From an uncultured bacterium (GTDB lineage Bacteria > Bacillota > Bacilli > Lactobacillales > Lactobacillaceae): a stretch of 64,000 nucleotides of DNA. Every line of letters starts with the position of its first letter. Within the stretch, counting starts at the first letter, position 1. Location of the stretch: the NCBI GenBank assembly GCA_905214235.1, contig CAJMLF010000001.1, positions 62,001 to 126,000 of the forward strand. Reading direction: 5' to 3'. Shown here in pieces: positions 48,188 to 57,526 of this stretch. The notes below the pieces were generated by a model. That model saw nothing but the letters and a program-made list of their open reading frames with translations, ran no database searches and was not told the origin of the DNA. A program made the translations under genes and the position numbers.

Positions 48188-48260
48188 CACTTGTATAATA
48201 GCACTTTTCAAAATTGGTGTCTGTAATTTTTGTGCAAATTTTCCCAAGAAAGCGCTGCCA
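48188..48260 (-). promoter_or_regulatory. pyk promoter with upstream cre-like site
   Basis: A -10 TATTAT with a CAGACA -35 at 17-nt spacing lies near 48195-48225 on the minus strand. About 30 bp upstream, AGAAAGCGCTGCCA (48247-48260; minus TGGCAGCGCTTTCT) matches the catabolite-responsive element at 12 of 14 positions. CcpA activation of glycolytic genes from upstream cre sites is established in lactic acid bacteria; use here is inferred. Confidence 0.45.
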
Positions 48261-48291
48261 TCGCCAAATTATTATTATTTCTAATCAATAT

Positions 48292-51200
48292 TTAATGTTT
48301 TAATTGCTGAAGAACAACGTTTGCCGGCCCTAAAATTTGTTTTAAGCCCTGCTGAGTTGCGGCACTGGTATTAAGCCATCGGCTGGCGGGCTCCAACATT
48401 TTAACATCCGTCTCCGGGTAATAGAGGAGGACCGGAACTCGCCCGCGGTGTTGGGCCATGAACTGGTGGAGTGCTTTTAATATTGCCGGCTGGTTCTTCA
48501 CCGGGTTGATTCGCAGCACCCACCGGGCATGGGGGATGAATTGCTGACGGACTTGCTTTGCGTCCCGAATCGTCTTAGCAATTACTTGTAAGCCGTGACC
48601 GGGACGTTCCTCACCGTGACCAGTGATCACCAGCACCTGGTTCTTGGTAAGCAGTTGCTGGTATTCCTGGTACTGGCGGGGAAAGACTGTGATATCGACC
48701 AGTCCACTCTCGTCTGAAGCCGTGATAAAGGCCATCTGCCGGTGGTCCTTCTTGGTGTAAATTGTCTTGACCCGGTTGACAAAAACAATCAGGGTCACCG
48801 GTTGACCAGGTTGAACCGCCTTAACCGGCGTGACGTTTAACCGCTGCGCCAGGTCGCGGTACTGACTGACCGGGTGACCTGACAGGTAAACCCCCAGGTA
48901 TTCATTTTCCTTGGCTAACCGGGTCGTCAACGGAAACTCGGCTTGGCGACTAATCGAGGACTGGAGGCTTGGGTCTGCGGCAAAATCACCGAGCATCCCC
49001 AACAGTTCGATTCCTGACAACAGCTTGGGCAAGCTGGCAATCATTTCCGCCCGGTTATAGCCCAGGCCATCAAAGGCCCCGACATAAATTAAGGGGGCAA
49101 TTAATTCCTCCTTTTGCCACTTACTCGGCAGGCGGTTAATAAAATTGCGGATGTCCGTAAAGGGGCCGTTTTGGGTGCGCTCCTCAAGGAAGTCGCCAAC
49201 GAAGTCACGGCGGACCCCCTTAATGGCACTAAAGCCAAAGTATATCTCCTGGTCCTTGATGGTAAAGTCCTGCTGACTCACGTTGATCTTGGGCCCGTTA
49301 ACCTTCACGCCCATCTTTTGGGCATTGGTAATGTGCTGGCGAAGTTTGGCCACGTTCCCCTCCGCATTCATCAGGGCGGTGTAAAATTCTGCGGGATAGT
49401 GACATTTAAGGTAGGCCATCTCAAAGGCAAGTTTGGAATAGGCAACCGCGTGGGACCGGTTAAAACCATAGTTGGCAAAGCGGTCGATGTAGTCAAACAC
49501 CTGGCTTGCTAGTTCCTGACGGTAACCCTTCTTTTCAGCGCCAGCCATGAACTTAGTCCGCATGCCCGCCATCGTTTGCTTTTTCTTCTTGCTCATTGCC
49601 CGCCGCAGCAGGTCGGCCTCACCAAGGGTAAAGCCCGCCATTGCGGAAGCCAGCTGCATTACCTGTTCCTGATAGACCAGGATTCCATAGGTGGGTCCCA
49701 AGATGGGTTGCAGGGCATTATCAGGGAGCTTAACCGCCTCTTGACCGTGTTTTCTGGCAATAAAGTGGGCGATATTTTCCATCGGTCCCGGGCGGTAGAG
49801 GGCGTTTACCGCTACGATGTCTTCAAAGCAATCCGGATGGAGGCTAACTAAGACGTTGCGAATCCCGGCCGATTCGAACTGGAAGACCCCGTCCGTCATT
49901 CCCCGTTGGAACAGATGAATCGTCGCCTGGTCATCCAATCGTACCTCTGCCAGGCTAAAGTTCGGCTGGCGCTTTTTAATTAACTTAATTGTGTCATCCA
50001 TGATTGACAGGTTGCGCAGGCCCAAGAAGTCCATCTTCAATAGCCCGAGGGCCTCCACCGTATCCTTAGGGAACTGGGTCATCAAAAGGCCGTCGCTCCC
50101 CGCTTGCAGGGGGACAATTTCATGCAACGGTTCTTCGGAAAGAACAATCCCGGCCGCGTGTGTTGAATAGTGGCGGGGAAGGCCCTCCAGTTTCTGGGCC
50201 ACGTCAAAGAGCAACTTTATCTTCGGCTGGTCAGTTAACAGGTTACGCAACCGCTGCGACTCCGCAACTGCCTGTTGCAGGCTAAAGTGTAAGCTCTTTG
50301 GTAAAGTTGCCATGACCGTCGTCAATTCGTACTGGGTCAAGCCAAAGACCCGGCTGACGTCACGAATAACCTGCTTGGCCGCAAGCGTCCCAAAAGTAAT
50401 AATCTGGGCGACCCGCTGGTGACCATACTTATGGTGGACATACTGGAGAACCTCTCCCCGGCGGTTGTCGGGAATGTCCAGGTCAATATCGGGCATCTGG
50501 GCCCGTTCCGGGTTCAGGAACCGTTCAAAGAGCAAGTGGTACTCTAACGGGTCAACCTCGGTAATGGCCAAGGCATAGGCCACTAGGGACCCCGCCGCTG
50601 ACCCCCGCCCGGGATCGGTCGTTATTTTGGCCTGGTGGGCAAAGTTCATTACATCCCAGATAATCAGGAAGTAATCATCAAAGCCCATCTGGTGAATTAC
50701 CTTCAGTTCCCGGTCCAGCCGCCGCTGGTAGTCGGCGGCTGTGAAGCCGTTAGCGACGGGGCGCTTTTTTAACCCGGCAAGGCACAGGTCCCGCAAATAT
50801 TTCCCCGCCCTTTCACCATCTGGAGTTAGGAAATGCGGTAAGACCGGCGACTTAAACTGCATGGTAACGTCACACTGAGCAGCAATCCGACTCGTTTCCG
50901 CAACTGCGTCCTGCAGGCCAGCACGCTGGTAGTCAGCAATCACCTGTTTTTGGGGCGGCAGGAAGTTTTCCCCCACCTCCTTGGATTGGTCGGCAAGGTC
51001 CTTCAGCTGGGCCCCCTGGCCAATTGCCTGGAGGACTTTGGTAGCAAAAAGGTCTGTTGGGTTCAGATAGTCAACCGGGGCAGTGGCCACCAGTGATATG
51101 CTGTTTTCGCGGGCAAAATCGCTTAACGCGGCCCGCTCAACACTGTCTAAGCTAAGGTTAACCCCCAGATAGAAATTAATTTGGGCAATTGGTTCTTGAA

Positions 51201-51639
51201 ATTCATCCAGCCAACTGTTTCCCTGACGGAGGAGGCCGAATACCCCCACCTGGACTGGGACCAGGACGATGAGGTCCCCTAAGTACTTGCTAATGGTAGC
51301 CAGGGAGAGTGGTAACTGCTCGCGGTCCCTCGTTTGGTGGATTGTCGAAATATCCATCAGGTTTTGATACCCAAGCTGGCTCTTGGCCAGTAGGGTGAGC
51401 TGCAGGCGGGTCTGGTTAATATCCGCCAGGTGCACTGTCAGCTCGAGGCCGATCAGGGGCTTAATTCCGGCCTGTTTGGCGGCGTTATAAAACTCAACGG
51501 CCCCATACAAAATATTTTCATCGGTCAAAGCCAATGCCGAATAGCCGCGCTCTTTAGCGGCCTGAACCAGATCATTAATCTGGATGGGACTGTTTAAAAG
51601 ACTGTAACTACTGTGCACCTGTAATGGTACGTAATCCAC
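48292..51639 (-). CDS. dnaE: DNA polymerase III subunit alpha (DnaE type)
   Basis: A 1115-residue C-family polymerase. PHP domain at the N terminus (VHSSYSLLNSPIQINDLVQA), polymerase core with DPGRGSAAGSLVAYALAITE and the catalytic AQMPDIDLDIPDNRR, helix-hairpin-helix and OB fold near the C terminus. In Bacillota this DnaE works beside PolC, extending primers. The frame opens at GTG 51648, but GTG 51639, 8 nt after AAAGGAG, is the better start. Confidence 0.96.
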   Translation of the reverse strand: MDYVPLQVHSSYSLLNSPIQINDLVQAAKERGYSALALTDENILYGAVEFYNAAKQAGIKPLIGLELTVHLADINQTRLQLTLLAKSQLGYQNLMDISTIHQTRDREQLPLSLATISKYLGDLIVLVPVQVGVFGLLRQGNSWLDEFQEPIAQINFYLGVNLSLDSVERAALSDFARENSISLVATAPVDYLNPTDLFATKVLQAIGQGAQLKDLADQSKEVGENFLPPQKQVIADYQRAGLQDAVAETSRIAAQCDVTMQFKSPVLPHFLTPDGERAGKYLRDLCLAGLKKRPVANGFTAADYQRRLDRELKVIHQMGFDDYFLIIWDVMNFAHQAKITTDPGRGSAAGSLVAYALAITEVDPLEYHLLFERFLNPERAQMPDIDLDIPDNRRGEVLQYVHHKYGHQRVAQIITFGTLAAKQVIRDVSRVFGLTQYELTTVMATLPKSLHFSLQQAVAESQRLRNLLTDQPKIKLLFDVAQKLEGLPRHYSTHAAGIVLSEEPLHEIVPLQAGSDGLLMTQFPKDTVEALGLLKMDFLGLRNLSIMDDTIKLIKKRQPNFSLAEVRLDDQATIHLFQRGMTDGVFQFESAGIRNVLVSLHPDCFEDIVAVNALYRPGPMENIAHFIARKHGQEAVKLPDNALQPILGPTYGILVYQEQVMQLASAMAGFTLGEADLLRRAMSKKKKQTMAGMRTKFMAGAEKKGYRQELASQVFDYIDRFANYGFNRSHAVAYSKLAFEMAYLKCHYPAEFYTALMNAEGNVAKLRQHITNAQKMGVKVNGPKINVSQQDFTIKDQEIYFGFSAIKGVRRDFVGDFLEERTQNGPFTDIRNFINRLPSKWQKEELIAPLIYVGAFDGLGYNRAEMIASLPKLLSGIELLGMLGDFAADPSLQSSISRQAEFPLTTRLAKENEYLGVYLSGHPVSQYRDLAQRLNVTPVKAVQPGQPVTLIVFVNRVKTIYTKKDHRQMAFITASDESGLVDITVFPRQYQEYQQLLTKNQVLVITGHGEERPGHGLQVIAKTIRDAKQVRQQFIPHARWVLRINPVKNQPAILKALHQFMAQHRGRVPVLLYYPETDVKMLEPASRWLNTSAATQQGLKQILGPANVVLQQLKH

Positions 51640-51758
51640 GATGGCCACTCCTTTCCTGAGAAAATTATAACAAAAGTTCGCCTTCCTGGTGACTTTTTAC
51701 CCCTGTGTTTCTCTCCTAATTGTGCTAAAATAAGGTTTATACAGAGGGGATGAAATTC

Positions 51759-51962
51759 ATGAAGACCTTATCAAAGAACATTATTGCTGCACTGTGGGGA
51801 CTGATCCTCGCTGAAGTGTTAGCATACATCACTTCCCAACTTGAAGGGATGACACCTGACTACAAGTTAATGGCAATCATCGGTGCCGTCATGGCCATCA
51901 TCGCCGTTAACTGTGTAAATGCCATTACCGGCAAGGCTGACCCTGCTAAACAAGAAAAGTAA
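51759..51962 (+). CDS. Small membrane protein, DUF2929-like
   Basis: A 67-residue protein with two membrane segments (NIIAALWGLILAEVLAYITS and LMAIIGAVMAIIAVNCVNAI) and a short basic tail, matching the DUF2929/YjzD layout of Bacillota. ATG 51759 has GAGGGG at 9 nt; ATG 51750 directly touches that box. Function unknown. Confidence 0.8.
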   Translation: MKTLSKNIIAALWGLILAEVLAYITSQLEGMTPDYKLMAIIGAVMAIIAVNCVNAITGKADPAKQEK

Positions 51963-51980
51963 AAATCAGCTTTTATTAAA

Positions 51981-52018
51981 AATAAGGGACCACGAACATT
52001 GTGGTCCCTTATTTTTTC
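51981..52018. terminator. Bidirectional terminator between DUF2929 gene and pepT
   Basis: AATAAGGGACCAC and GTGGTCCCTTATT pair perfectly around a 7-nt loop, with TTTTTT on the plus side and A-rich sequence on the other. Confidence 0.9.
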
Positions 52019-52029
52019 GTAAAAAACGA

Positions 52030-53280
52030 TTACTGGTGGTCAGCTAGGTTCAATTCGTTGATCTTGAGCAAGACATCTAGTGCCCGTTCCATCGTTTGTA
52101 GGGATACATACTCATAGCGACTATGCATGTTTTCGCCCCCCGCAAAGAGGTTCGGCGTCGGCAGGCCCATGTAAGAAATTGTCGACCCGTCAGTTCCACC
52201 CCGCACTGGGTAGATATCAGGCTTAATGTCGAGCTTTTCCATTGCCCGCTTAGCAAGGTCGACCACGTCCATGTGGTCCTTTAAGGCATCCTTGAGGTTG
52301 TAATACTGGTCATAAAGTTTCATCGTGATCCGCTTCTCGCCAAGCTCAGTATTCAGGCCATCGACGATTCTTTGCAAAAGGTGCTTGCGCTCTTCAAAGG
52401 TCTGCCGGTCATGGTCACGAATCAAGTAGGTCATTGAGGCATGGTCAACGGTGCCATTGAACTTGTAAAGGTGGAAGAAGCCCTCCCGCCCCGCTGTTCT
52501 TTCAGCCCGTTCGTGTCTTGGCAAGCTGTCATGGAGGTCAATTGCTACCTGGATAGCGTTGACCATCGTTCCCTTGGCCACCGCCGTATGAACGTCCTTT
52601 CCGGCGATTTCAATTTCCGCCTGGGCGGCATTAAAAGTTTCGTATTCAAGCTCGCCAAGTGGTCCCGCGTCAACGGTGTAGGCAAAGTCCGCCCCGAAGT
52701 CGGCCACATCAAAGTGGTCGGCGCCAGTGCCGATTTCCTCATCTGGACCCAGACCAATCTTGATCTCACCATGCTTAACTTCCGGATGCGCCTGGAAGTA
52801 AGCGGCCATCGTGACGATCTCGGCCACTCCGGACTTATCATCAGCACCAAGGAGGGTTGAGCCATCAGTGGTAATCAGGGTATCACCCTGGTACTTCTTC
52901 AGCGAAGGGAAGTCGGCCACCGTTAACTGGTACTTGCCATCCTGGTCTAACTGGATATCTGAATGGCCATCATAGTCTTTTACAATCTGCGGATTCACAT
53001 TGTGGGCATTAAAGTCGGCCGTGTCAACGTGGGAAATAAAGCCAACTACCGGAACATCCTGATCAACGTTGCTTGGAATAGTTCCCATCAAATAAGAACT
53101 CTGCTGGTTGATGTGGACATTTTCAACCCCCAAGTCCCGCAGCTCACCCGCCAATTCATTCAAAAAAGCCGTTTCTTTAGGGTCTGACGGAATAGTTGAC
53201 GACGCCGGATTGGAACGGGTCTCGGTTTTGACATACTTTAAGAAGCGGTCTAGTAGGCCATCATATTTTTCAACAGGCAT
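52030..53280 (-). CDS. pepT: Peptidase T (tripeptide aminopeptidase)
   Basis: A 416-residue M20B zinc peptidase that removes the N-terminal residue of tripeptides, feeding peptide use. Zinc ligands are in GFISHVDTADFNAHNV, TTDGSTLLGADDKSG and GLGPDEEIGTGADHFD. ATG 53280 follows AAGGAGGACTTTTTCT. Confidence 0.97.
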   Translation of the reverse strand: MPVEKYDGLLDRFLKYVKTETRSNPASSTIPSDPKETAFLNELAGELRDLGVENVHINQQSSYLMGTIPSNVDQDVPVVGFISHVDTADFNAHNVNPQIVKDYDGHSDIQLDQDGKYQLTVADFPSLKKYQGDTLITTDGSTLLGADDKSGVAEIVTMAAYFQAHPEVKHGEIKIGLGPDEEIGTGADHFDVADFGADFAYTVDAGPLGELEYETFNAAQAEIEIAGKDVHTAVAKGTMVNAIQVAIDLHDSLPRHERAERTAGREGFFHLYKFNGTVDHASMTYLIRDHDRQTFEERKHLLQRIVDGLNTELGEKRITMKLYDQYYNLKDALKDHMDVVDLAKRAMEKLDIKPDIYPVRGGTDGSTISYMGLPTPNLFAGGENMHSRYEYVSLQTMERALDVLLKINELNLADHQ

Positions 53281-53294
53281 AGAAAAAGTCCTCC

Positions 53295-54122
53295 TTACTG
53301 GTTAACGATAAAGGTAAACGGGTCGGTATTGATGGTATTTTCACAGATATCAAATTCCCAACCGTTTTCCTCTTGCCACTGCTTAAACAGGCGGGCAAGT
53401 TGGTGTTCACAAATTGCTTCAATGTGGTGACCAGGGTCAACCACAGTTAGGTGATTAGCAATCATATCATGCGCAAAGTGGTAGCTAACATCCCCGGTTA
53501 CGTAAGCATCCGCCCCCGCTTGAACCGCCTGCTCATAGAAGTCCTGACCGGCACCACCCAAAACGGCGACCCGGTGGATTGGCTTTTCGGCATCAGCAGG
53601 GTTGGTAATCAAGCGGAGACCAGGGACCTTGAAAAGCCGCTGACAAAATTCGGCAAACTCACGCGCATTCATTGCCCCGTTGATGGTGCCCACCCGGCCC
53701 ATTCCAACGGGTTCCTTGCTTACCGGGTCACTACCGGCCGGCACCAATGGTTGGCAATTAGTCAGGCCCAGCTTAGTTGCCAGCCAATCATTCATCCCAC
53801 CGTTGGCAGTATCCAGGTTAGTGTGCGCCGCGTAAACCGTGATATGGTTAGCAAGGATTTTGGCGTACATTGCATTTTGGGGGTTACGCGTGTCCAAGTC
53901 CTTAGCAGGATGAAACATCACTGGGTGGTGGGCAAAAATAAAGTCAACCCCTTTTCTGACGGCCTCATCAACCGTTTCGGGGCGTACATCTAAAGTCGTC
54001 ATTAGCCGATGAATGGCCTGGTCCGGATCCCCAATCTGCAAGCCGACATGGTCCCAGTTCTCCGCCAGTGCCGGGCTGGCAAATCTTTCAAAGCGTTTGA
54101 TTAAGTCTGTTCCCTTAGTCAT
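53295..54122 (-). CDS. Nif3-like dinuclear metal protein (DUF34)
   Basis: A 275-residue protein with the metal-site motifs VDFIFAHHPVMFHPAKDLD, YAAHTNLDTANGGMNDW and PGHHIEAICEHQLARLF. Short form without the central PII-like insert found in Bacillus YqfO. Coupled to trmK by an 8-nt overlap, a conserved pairing. Confidence 0.93.
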   Translation of the reverse strand: MTKGTDLIKRFERFASPALAENWDHVGLQIGDPDQAIHRLMTTLDVRPETVDEAVRKGVDFIFAHHPVMFHPAKDLDTRNPQNAMYAKILANHITVYAAHTNLDTANGGMNDWLATKLGLTNCQPLVPAGSDPVSKEPVGMGRVGTINGAMNAREFAEFCQRLFKVPGLRLITNPADAEKPIHRVAVLGGAGQDFYEQAVQAGADAYVTGDVSYHFAHDMIANHLTVVDPGHHIEAICEHQLARLFKQWQEENGWEFDICENTINTDPFTFIVNQ

Positions 54123-54816
54123 CCTGAATAGCCTCCTTTACCATTGTTAATTGCTTCTTCAGCTGGTTAATCTTCGCTTGTGGTGGCTGCTTTGCCCCCG
54201 CCATCTGCTGAAGGACCCCGTTCTGGCGTTGCTGGTATTCTTGCCACTTTTGCTTGAAGATGGGTCCCTTCTTTTCCAAAAGGAAGGGGCCAAACATTAG
54301 CTCATACTCACTGTAAGTGAAGGGAACCACCGACGGCTCCGCCACAATGATTTCGTAGATGTGGTCATCTTCTTCAATTAACCGTTCGTCCATAATCTGG
54401 TAGCTATTTTTTAAGAGCCACTGCCGCAACCGGTATTCACCAACGTTCGGCTGTAAGATTAGGCGCTTAACACCTGCTAATTGGGCCCGTCCCTTTTCCA
54501 GGATGTCCGCAATCAAAGCGCCGCCCATCCCCGCAATTACAACCGTATCGACCTTATCTGTTGGCCGAATTGCAGCTAAACCATTGGCAAGACGGGGAAT
54601 AATTGTCTTTGTCAGACCATTTTCGGTAATTTCCTTAACCATGTTGTCATAGGGGCCGTTAGCAACCTCACCGGCAACCGCAAATTGAATTCGCCCTGAT
54701 AGGGCCAAAGCCGCTGGGAGGTAGGCATGGTCCGACCCAATGTCGGCTATTCGGGCACCCTGGGGAACAAATGCCGCCACCTGGGTGAGCCGTTTTGAAA
54801 GGTGTTTCTCGTCCAC
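54115..54816 (-). CDS. trmK: tRNA (adenine22-N1)-methyltransferase
   Basis: A 233-residue SAM-dependent methyltransferase: ARIADIGSDHAYLPAALALS, VIAGMGGALIADILEKG and LQPNVGEYRLRQWLLKNSYQ match TrmK. The start is GTG 54816, 9 nt after AAAGGA; an in-frame GTG at 54843 has no ribosome binding site. Modifies A22 of tRNAs. Confidence 0.95.
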   Translation of the reverse strand: MDEKHLSKRLTQVAAFVPQGARIADIGSDHAYLPAALALSGRIQFAVAGEVANGPYDNMVKEITENGLTKTIIPRLANGLAAIRPTDKVDTVVIAGMGGALIADILEKGRAQLAGVKRLILQPNVGEYRLRQWLLKNSYQIMDERLIEEDDHIYEIIVAEPSVVPFTYSEYELMFGPFLLEKKGPIFKQKWQEYQQRQNGVLQQMAGAKQPPQAKINQLKKQLTMVKEAIQDD

Positions 54817-54899
54817 GTTATCATTTCCTTTTTTCTTATTCACTTACCAGTATACCAAAAGGATCAGCGGACTTGAACAAGGTAGTCAGTCACCAATAT

Positions 54900-54948
54900 A
54901 AAAGCACTTAGGGTCCTGGGCCAAAACGGCCAGGTCCTAAGTGCTTTT
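54900..54948. terminator. Bidirectional terminator after the aminotransferase gene
   Basis: AAAAGCACTTAGG and CCTAAGTGCTTTT form a long stem with a nested CTGGGCC/GGCCAGG hairpin. T runs on both strands. Confidence 0.88.
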
Positions 54949-54962
54949 CTTCTTGTTAATTT

Positions 54963-56147
54963 TTAGCTAAGTTGCTTAACGTATTCACTGATTCGCCGTA
55001 ATGCTTCCTTGATATCTTCATCGGATGAAGCATATGAGAGACGGATATAGCCTTGTCCACCAGCACCAAAAGCACTACCAGGTGTAACCCCCACCTTGGC
55101 TTCCTTAGCCAGGTTCCGAGCAAACTTTTCATCATCCATTCCGAAGAACTGCGGAATCTTAGCAAAGATGTAGAAGGCCCCCTGGGGAGTTGCCATTTCA
55201 AAGCCCGCCTTGGTTAGCCCGGCAATGATCATGTCCCGGCGCCGCTGGTATGCCTTCCGGAAGGCAATTGGGTCATCCAGACCGTTCGTGAGGGCTTCGG
55301 CAGCCGCTACCTGGGTGTTATCCGTAACCGTGGTAACCAGGTATTCGTGCATCTGCAAAATCTTCTTCGCAATCTTTGCTGGAGCGGCAACATAACCAAT
55401 CCGATAACCGGTCATCGCGTGTGACTTTGAGAGTCCGGAGATCAGAATCGTCCGTTCTGGAATAATTGATGCGATTGAATAGTGCTGGACATCGTAAACT
55501 AGCTCGCTATATATTTCGTCCGCAATTACGTAGAGGTGGTGCTTGGCAATTACCTTTGCTAACCCCTCCAAGACTTCCTTTGGATATTCGCGGCCAGTTG
55601 GGTTAGTTGGGTAATTCAGCAAGACTGCCTTGACACCGTCACCCTCCTTTTCGAGCGTCTTTTCTAACCGTTCGGGGGTCAGGACAAAATTATCAGCAGA
55701 GGTGTCAACTTGGACCCCGGTGGCGCCCGTCATTGAAATCAACGGGAAGTAAAGGGCAAAGGTTGGGGTAGGAACGATTACCTTATCACCAGTATTGAAG
55801 AGCGCAAAGAAGGTCGAGTCGAGGGCCTCAGTTGCCCCCACCGTAACCACGACTTCATCATCCGGATTGTAGTTTACCTGGCGTGTCTTTTGGATATAGT
55901 TACTAATCGCCTGGAGCAGTTCCGGCTTACCGGCCTGCGGTGCATAGTGGGAATCGTTATTTTCAATACTCTTAATGGCCGCCTGCTTAACGTGTTCCGG
56001 GACGTTGAAATCGGGTTCCCCGATGGTCAACTTAATAATTCCCGGAATCTTAGAGACTTCCTTATTGAATGCCCGAATCCCCGAGGGCTTCAAAGCATTC
56101 AACTTATGACTAACGGTACCATAAAGATCTGATGATAATTCAGGCAT
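54963..56147 (-). CDS. Pyridoxal-phosphate aminotransferase (class I)
   Basis: A 394-residue aminotransferase of the PatA/aspartate-aromatic group. IKLTIGEPDFNVPEHVK at the N terminus, NYPTNPTGREYP, YVIADEIYSELVYD and the PLP lysine in ISGLSKSHAMTGYRIGY are present. Amino donor is not determined by sequence. ATG 56147 follows AAAGGAGAACGAAT. Confidence 0.94.
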   Translation of the reverse strand: MPELSSDLYGTVSHKLNALKPSGIRAFNKEVSKIPGIIKLTIGEPDFNVPEHVKQAAIKSIENNDSHYAPQAGKPELLQAISNYIQKTRQVNYNPDDEVVVTVGATEALDSTFFALFNTGDKVIVPTPTFALYFPLISMTGATGVQVDTSADNFVLTPERLEKTLEKEGDGVKAVLLNYPTNPTGREYPKEVLEGLAKVIAKHHLYVIADEIYSELVYDVQHYSIASIIPERTILISGLSKSHAMTGYRIGYVAAPAKIAKKILQMHEYLVTTVTDNTQVAAAEALTNGLDDPIAFRKAYQRRRDMIIAGLTKAGFEMATPQGAFYIFAKIPQFFGMDDEKFARNLAKEAKVGVTPGSAFGAGGQGYIRLSYASSDEDIKEALRRISEYVKQLS

Positions 56148-56263
56148 ATTCGTTCTCCTTTTGTACAAACAAACTATAAACAACTTGCTTTAATTCTATT
56201 ATTATGTGAAAAATGCGTCAAGGATTTTCTAACAATATTTTAATCTTATTTTAAAAATAAAAC

Positions 56264-56304
56264 AAGCCTTCAGTTTAGAGAAAAGATCTGTAAACTGAAG
56301 GCTT
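56264..56304 (-). terminator. rpoD terminator
   Basis: Minus strand AAGCCTTCAGTTTA and TAAACTGAAGGCTT pair perfectly around a 13-nt loop, then GTTTTATTTTT. Confidence 0.92.
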
Positions 56305-56382
56305 ATCTGTGCCCACCCAATAGTGTTTTTAGCTATTTAGGCACCTGTTCAATTGTTTTACGTATATATTAACTAGGACGGC

Positions 56383-57525
56383 TTATTCCAAGAAGTCCTT
56401 GAGTTGCTTAGAACGTGATGGGTGGCGAAGCTTCCGCAGGGCCTTGGCTTCAATCTGCCGAATCCGTTCACGAGTGACACCAAAGACCTTCCCTACTTCT
56501 TCGAGGGTCCGGGTCCGGCCATCATCAAGGCCAAACCGCAGCCGTAAGACGTTTTCTTCACGGTCAGTTAACGTATCCAAGACGTTTTCCAACTGTTTTT
56601 TCATCATTTCGTAAGCGGCATGGTCAGCCGGGCTTGTGGCATCTTGGTCTTCAATAAAGTCACCCAGGTGGGAATCGTCCTCTTCACCAATTGGTGTTTC
56701 CAATGAAACCGGTTCTTGGGCAATCTTAAGGATGTTCCGGACCTTTTCGGTTGGCATGTCCATCTCAGCACCAATTTCCTCCGGTAGTGGTTCCCGGCCA
56801 AGGTCCTGGAGCAGTTGCCGTTGGATCCGAATCAGCTTATTAATGGTTTCAACCATGTGGACAGGAATCCGAATTGTCCGGGCTTGGTCAGCAATTGCCC
56901 GGGTAATCGCCTGCCGAATCCACCAAGTTGCGTAGGTTGAGAACTTGAATCCCCGCCGGTAGTCAAACTTTTCAACGGCCTTCATCAGCCCCATGTTACC
57001 TTCTTGAATCAGGTCAAGGAACTGCATCCCCCGGCCAACGTAACGCTTGGCAATGGAAACCACCAGCCGGAGGTTTGCCTCAGCCAGTTCCTGCTTGGCA
57101 ACCTCATCTCCCTGCTCAATCCGCAGGGCCAGTTGAACTTCCTCGTCCGCCGTTAAGAGGTTGACCCGGCCAATTTCCTTGAGGTACATCCGGACAGGAT
57201 CATTGATCTTAACCCCGGTTGGCGCAGAAGTATCCTTCATTGCCTTCTGTGACAGCTTTTCCGTTGCCTTAAGTGCCCGGGGATCAGGGTCACCGTTTTC
57301 GTCAACCACACTGATACCGGCATCCTCGACATTTTGCAACAGGTTATCGATACCATCGGCGTTCAGCTCGTATGGTTTTGCCAGCTTTTCTGTTAATTCG
57401 TCATAGCGGATTTCCTTTTTCTTCTTGTACTGACGAATCAGCTTCCCAACAGCAGTATCGTATTCTTGTTGGTCAAAATCATCACTGTTTGAAATAACAA
57501 GATTCTTTTTCTTACTCTTTGCCAT
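56383..57525 (-). CDS. rpoD: Primary sigma factor RpoD/SigA
   Basis: A 380-residue sigma-70. Region 1.2 [20 protein letters not shown], region 2 [20 protein letters not shown] and [20 protein letters not shown], region 4 [19 protein letters not shown] and [20 protein letters not shown]. Short region 1.1 as usual for Bacillota. Directly follows dnaG. Confidence 0.98.
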   Translation of the reverse strand: MAKSKKKNLVISNSDDFDQQEYDTAVGKLIRQYKKKKEIRYDELTEKLAKPYELNADGIDNLLQNVEDAGISVVDENGDPDPRALKATEKLSQKAMKDTSAPTGVKINDPVRMYLKEIGRVNLLTADEEVQLALRIEQGDEVAKQELAEANLRLVVSIAKRYVGRGMQFLDLIQEGNMGLMKAVEKFDYRRGFKFSTYATWWIRQAITRAIADQARTIRIPVHMVETINKLIRIQRQLLQDLGREPLPEEIGAEMDMPTEKVRNILKIAQEPVSLETPIGEEDDSHLGDFIEDQDATSPADHAAYEMMKKQLENVLDTLTDREENVLRLRFGLDDGRTRTLEEVGKVFGVTRERIRQIEAKALRKLRHPSRSKQLKDFLE

Positions 57526-57526
57526 A

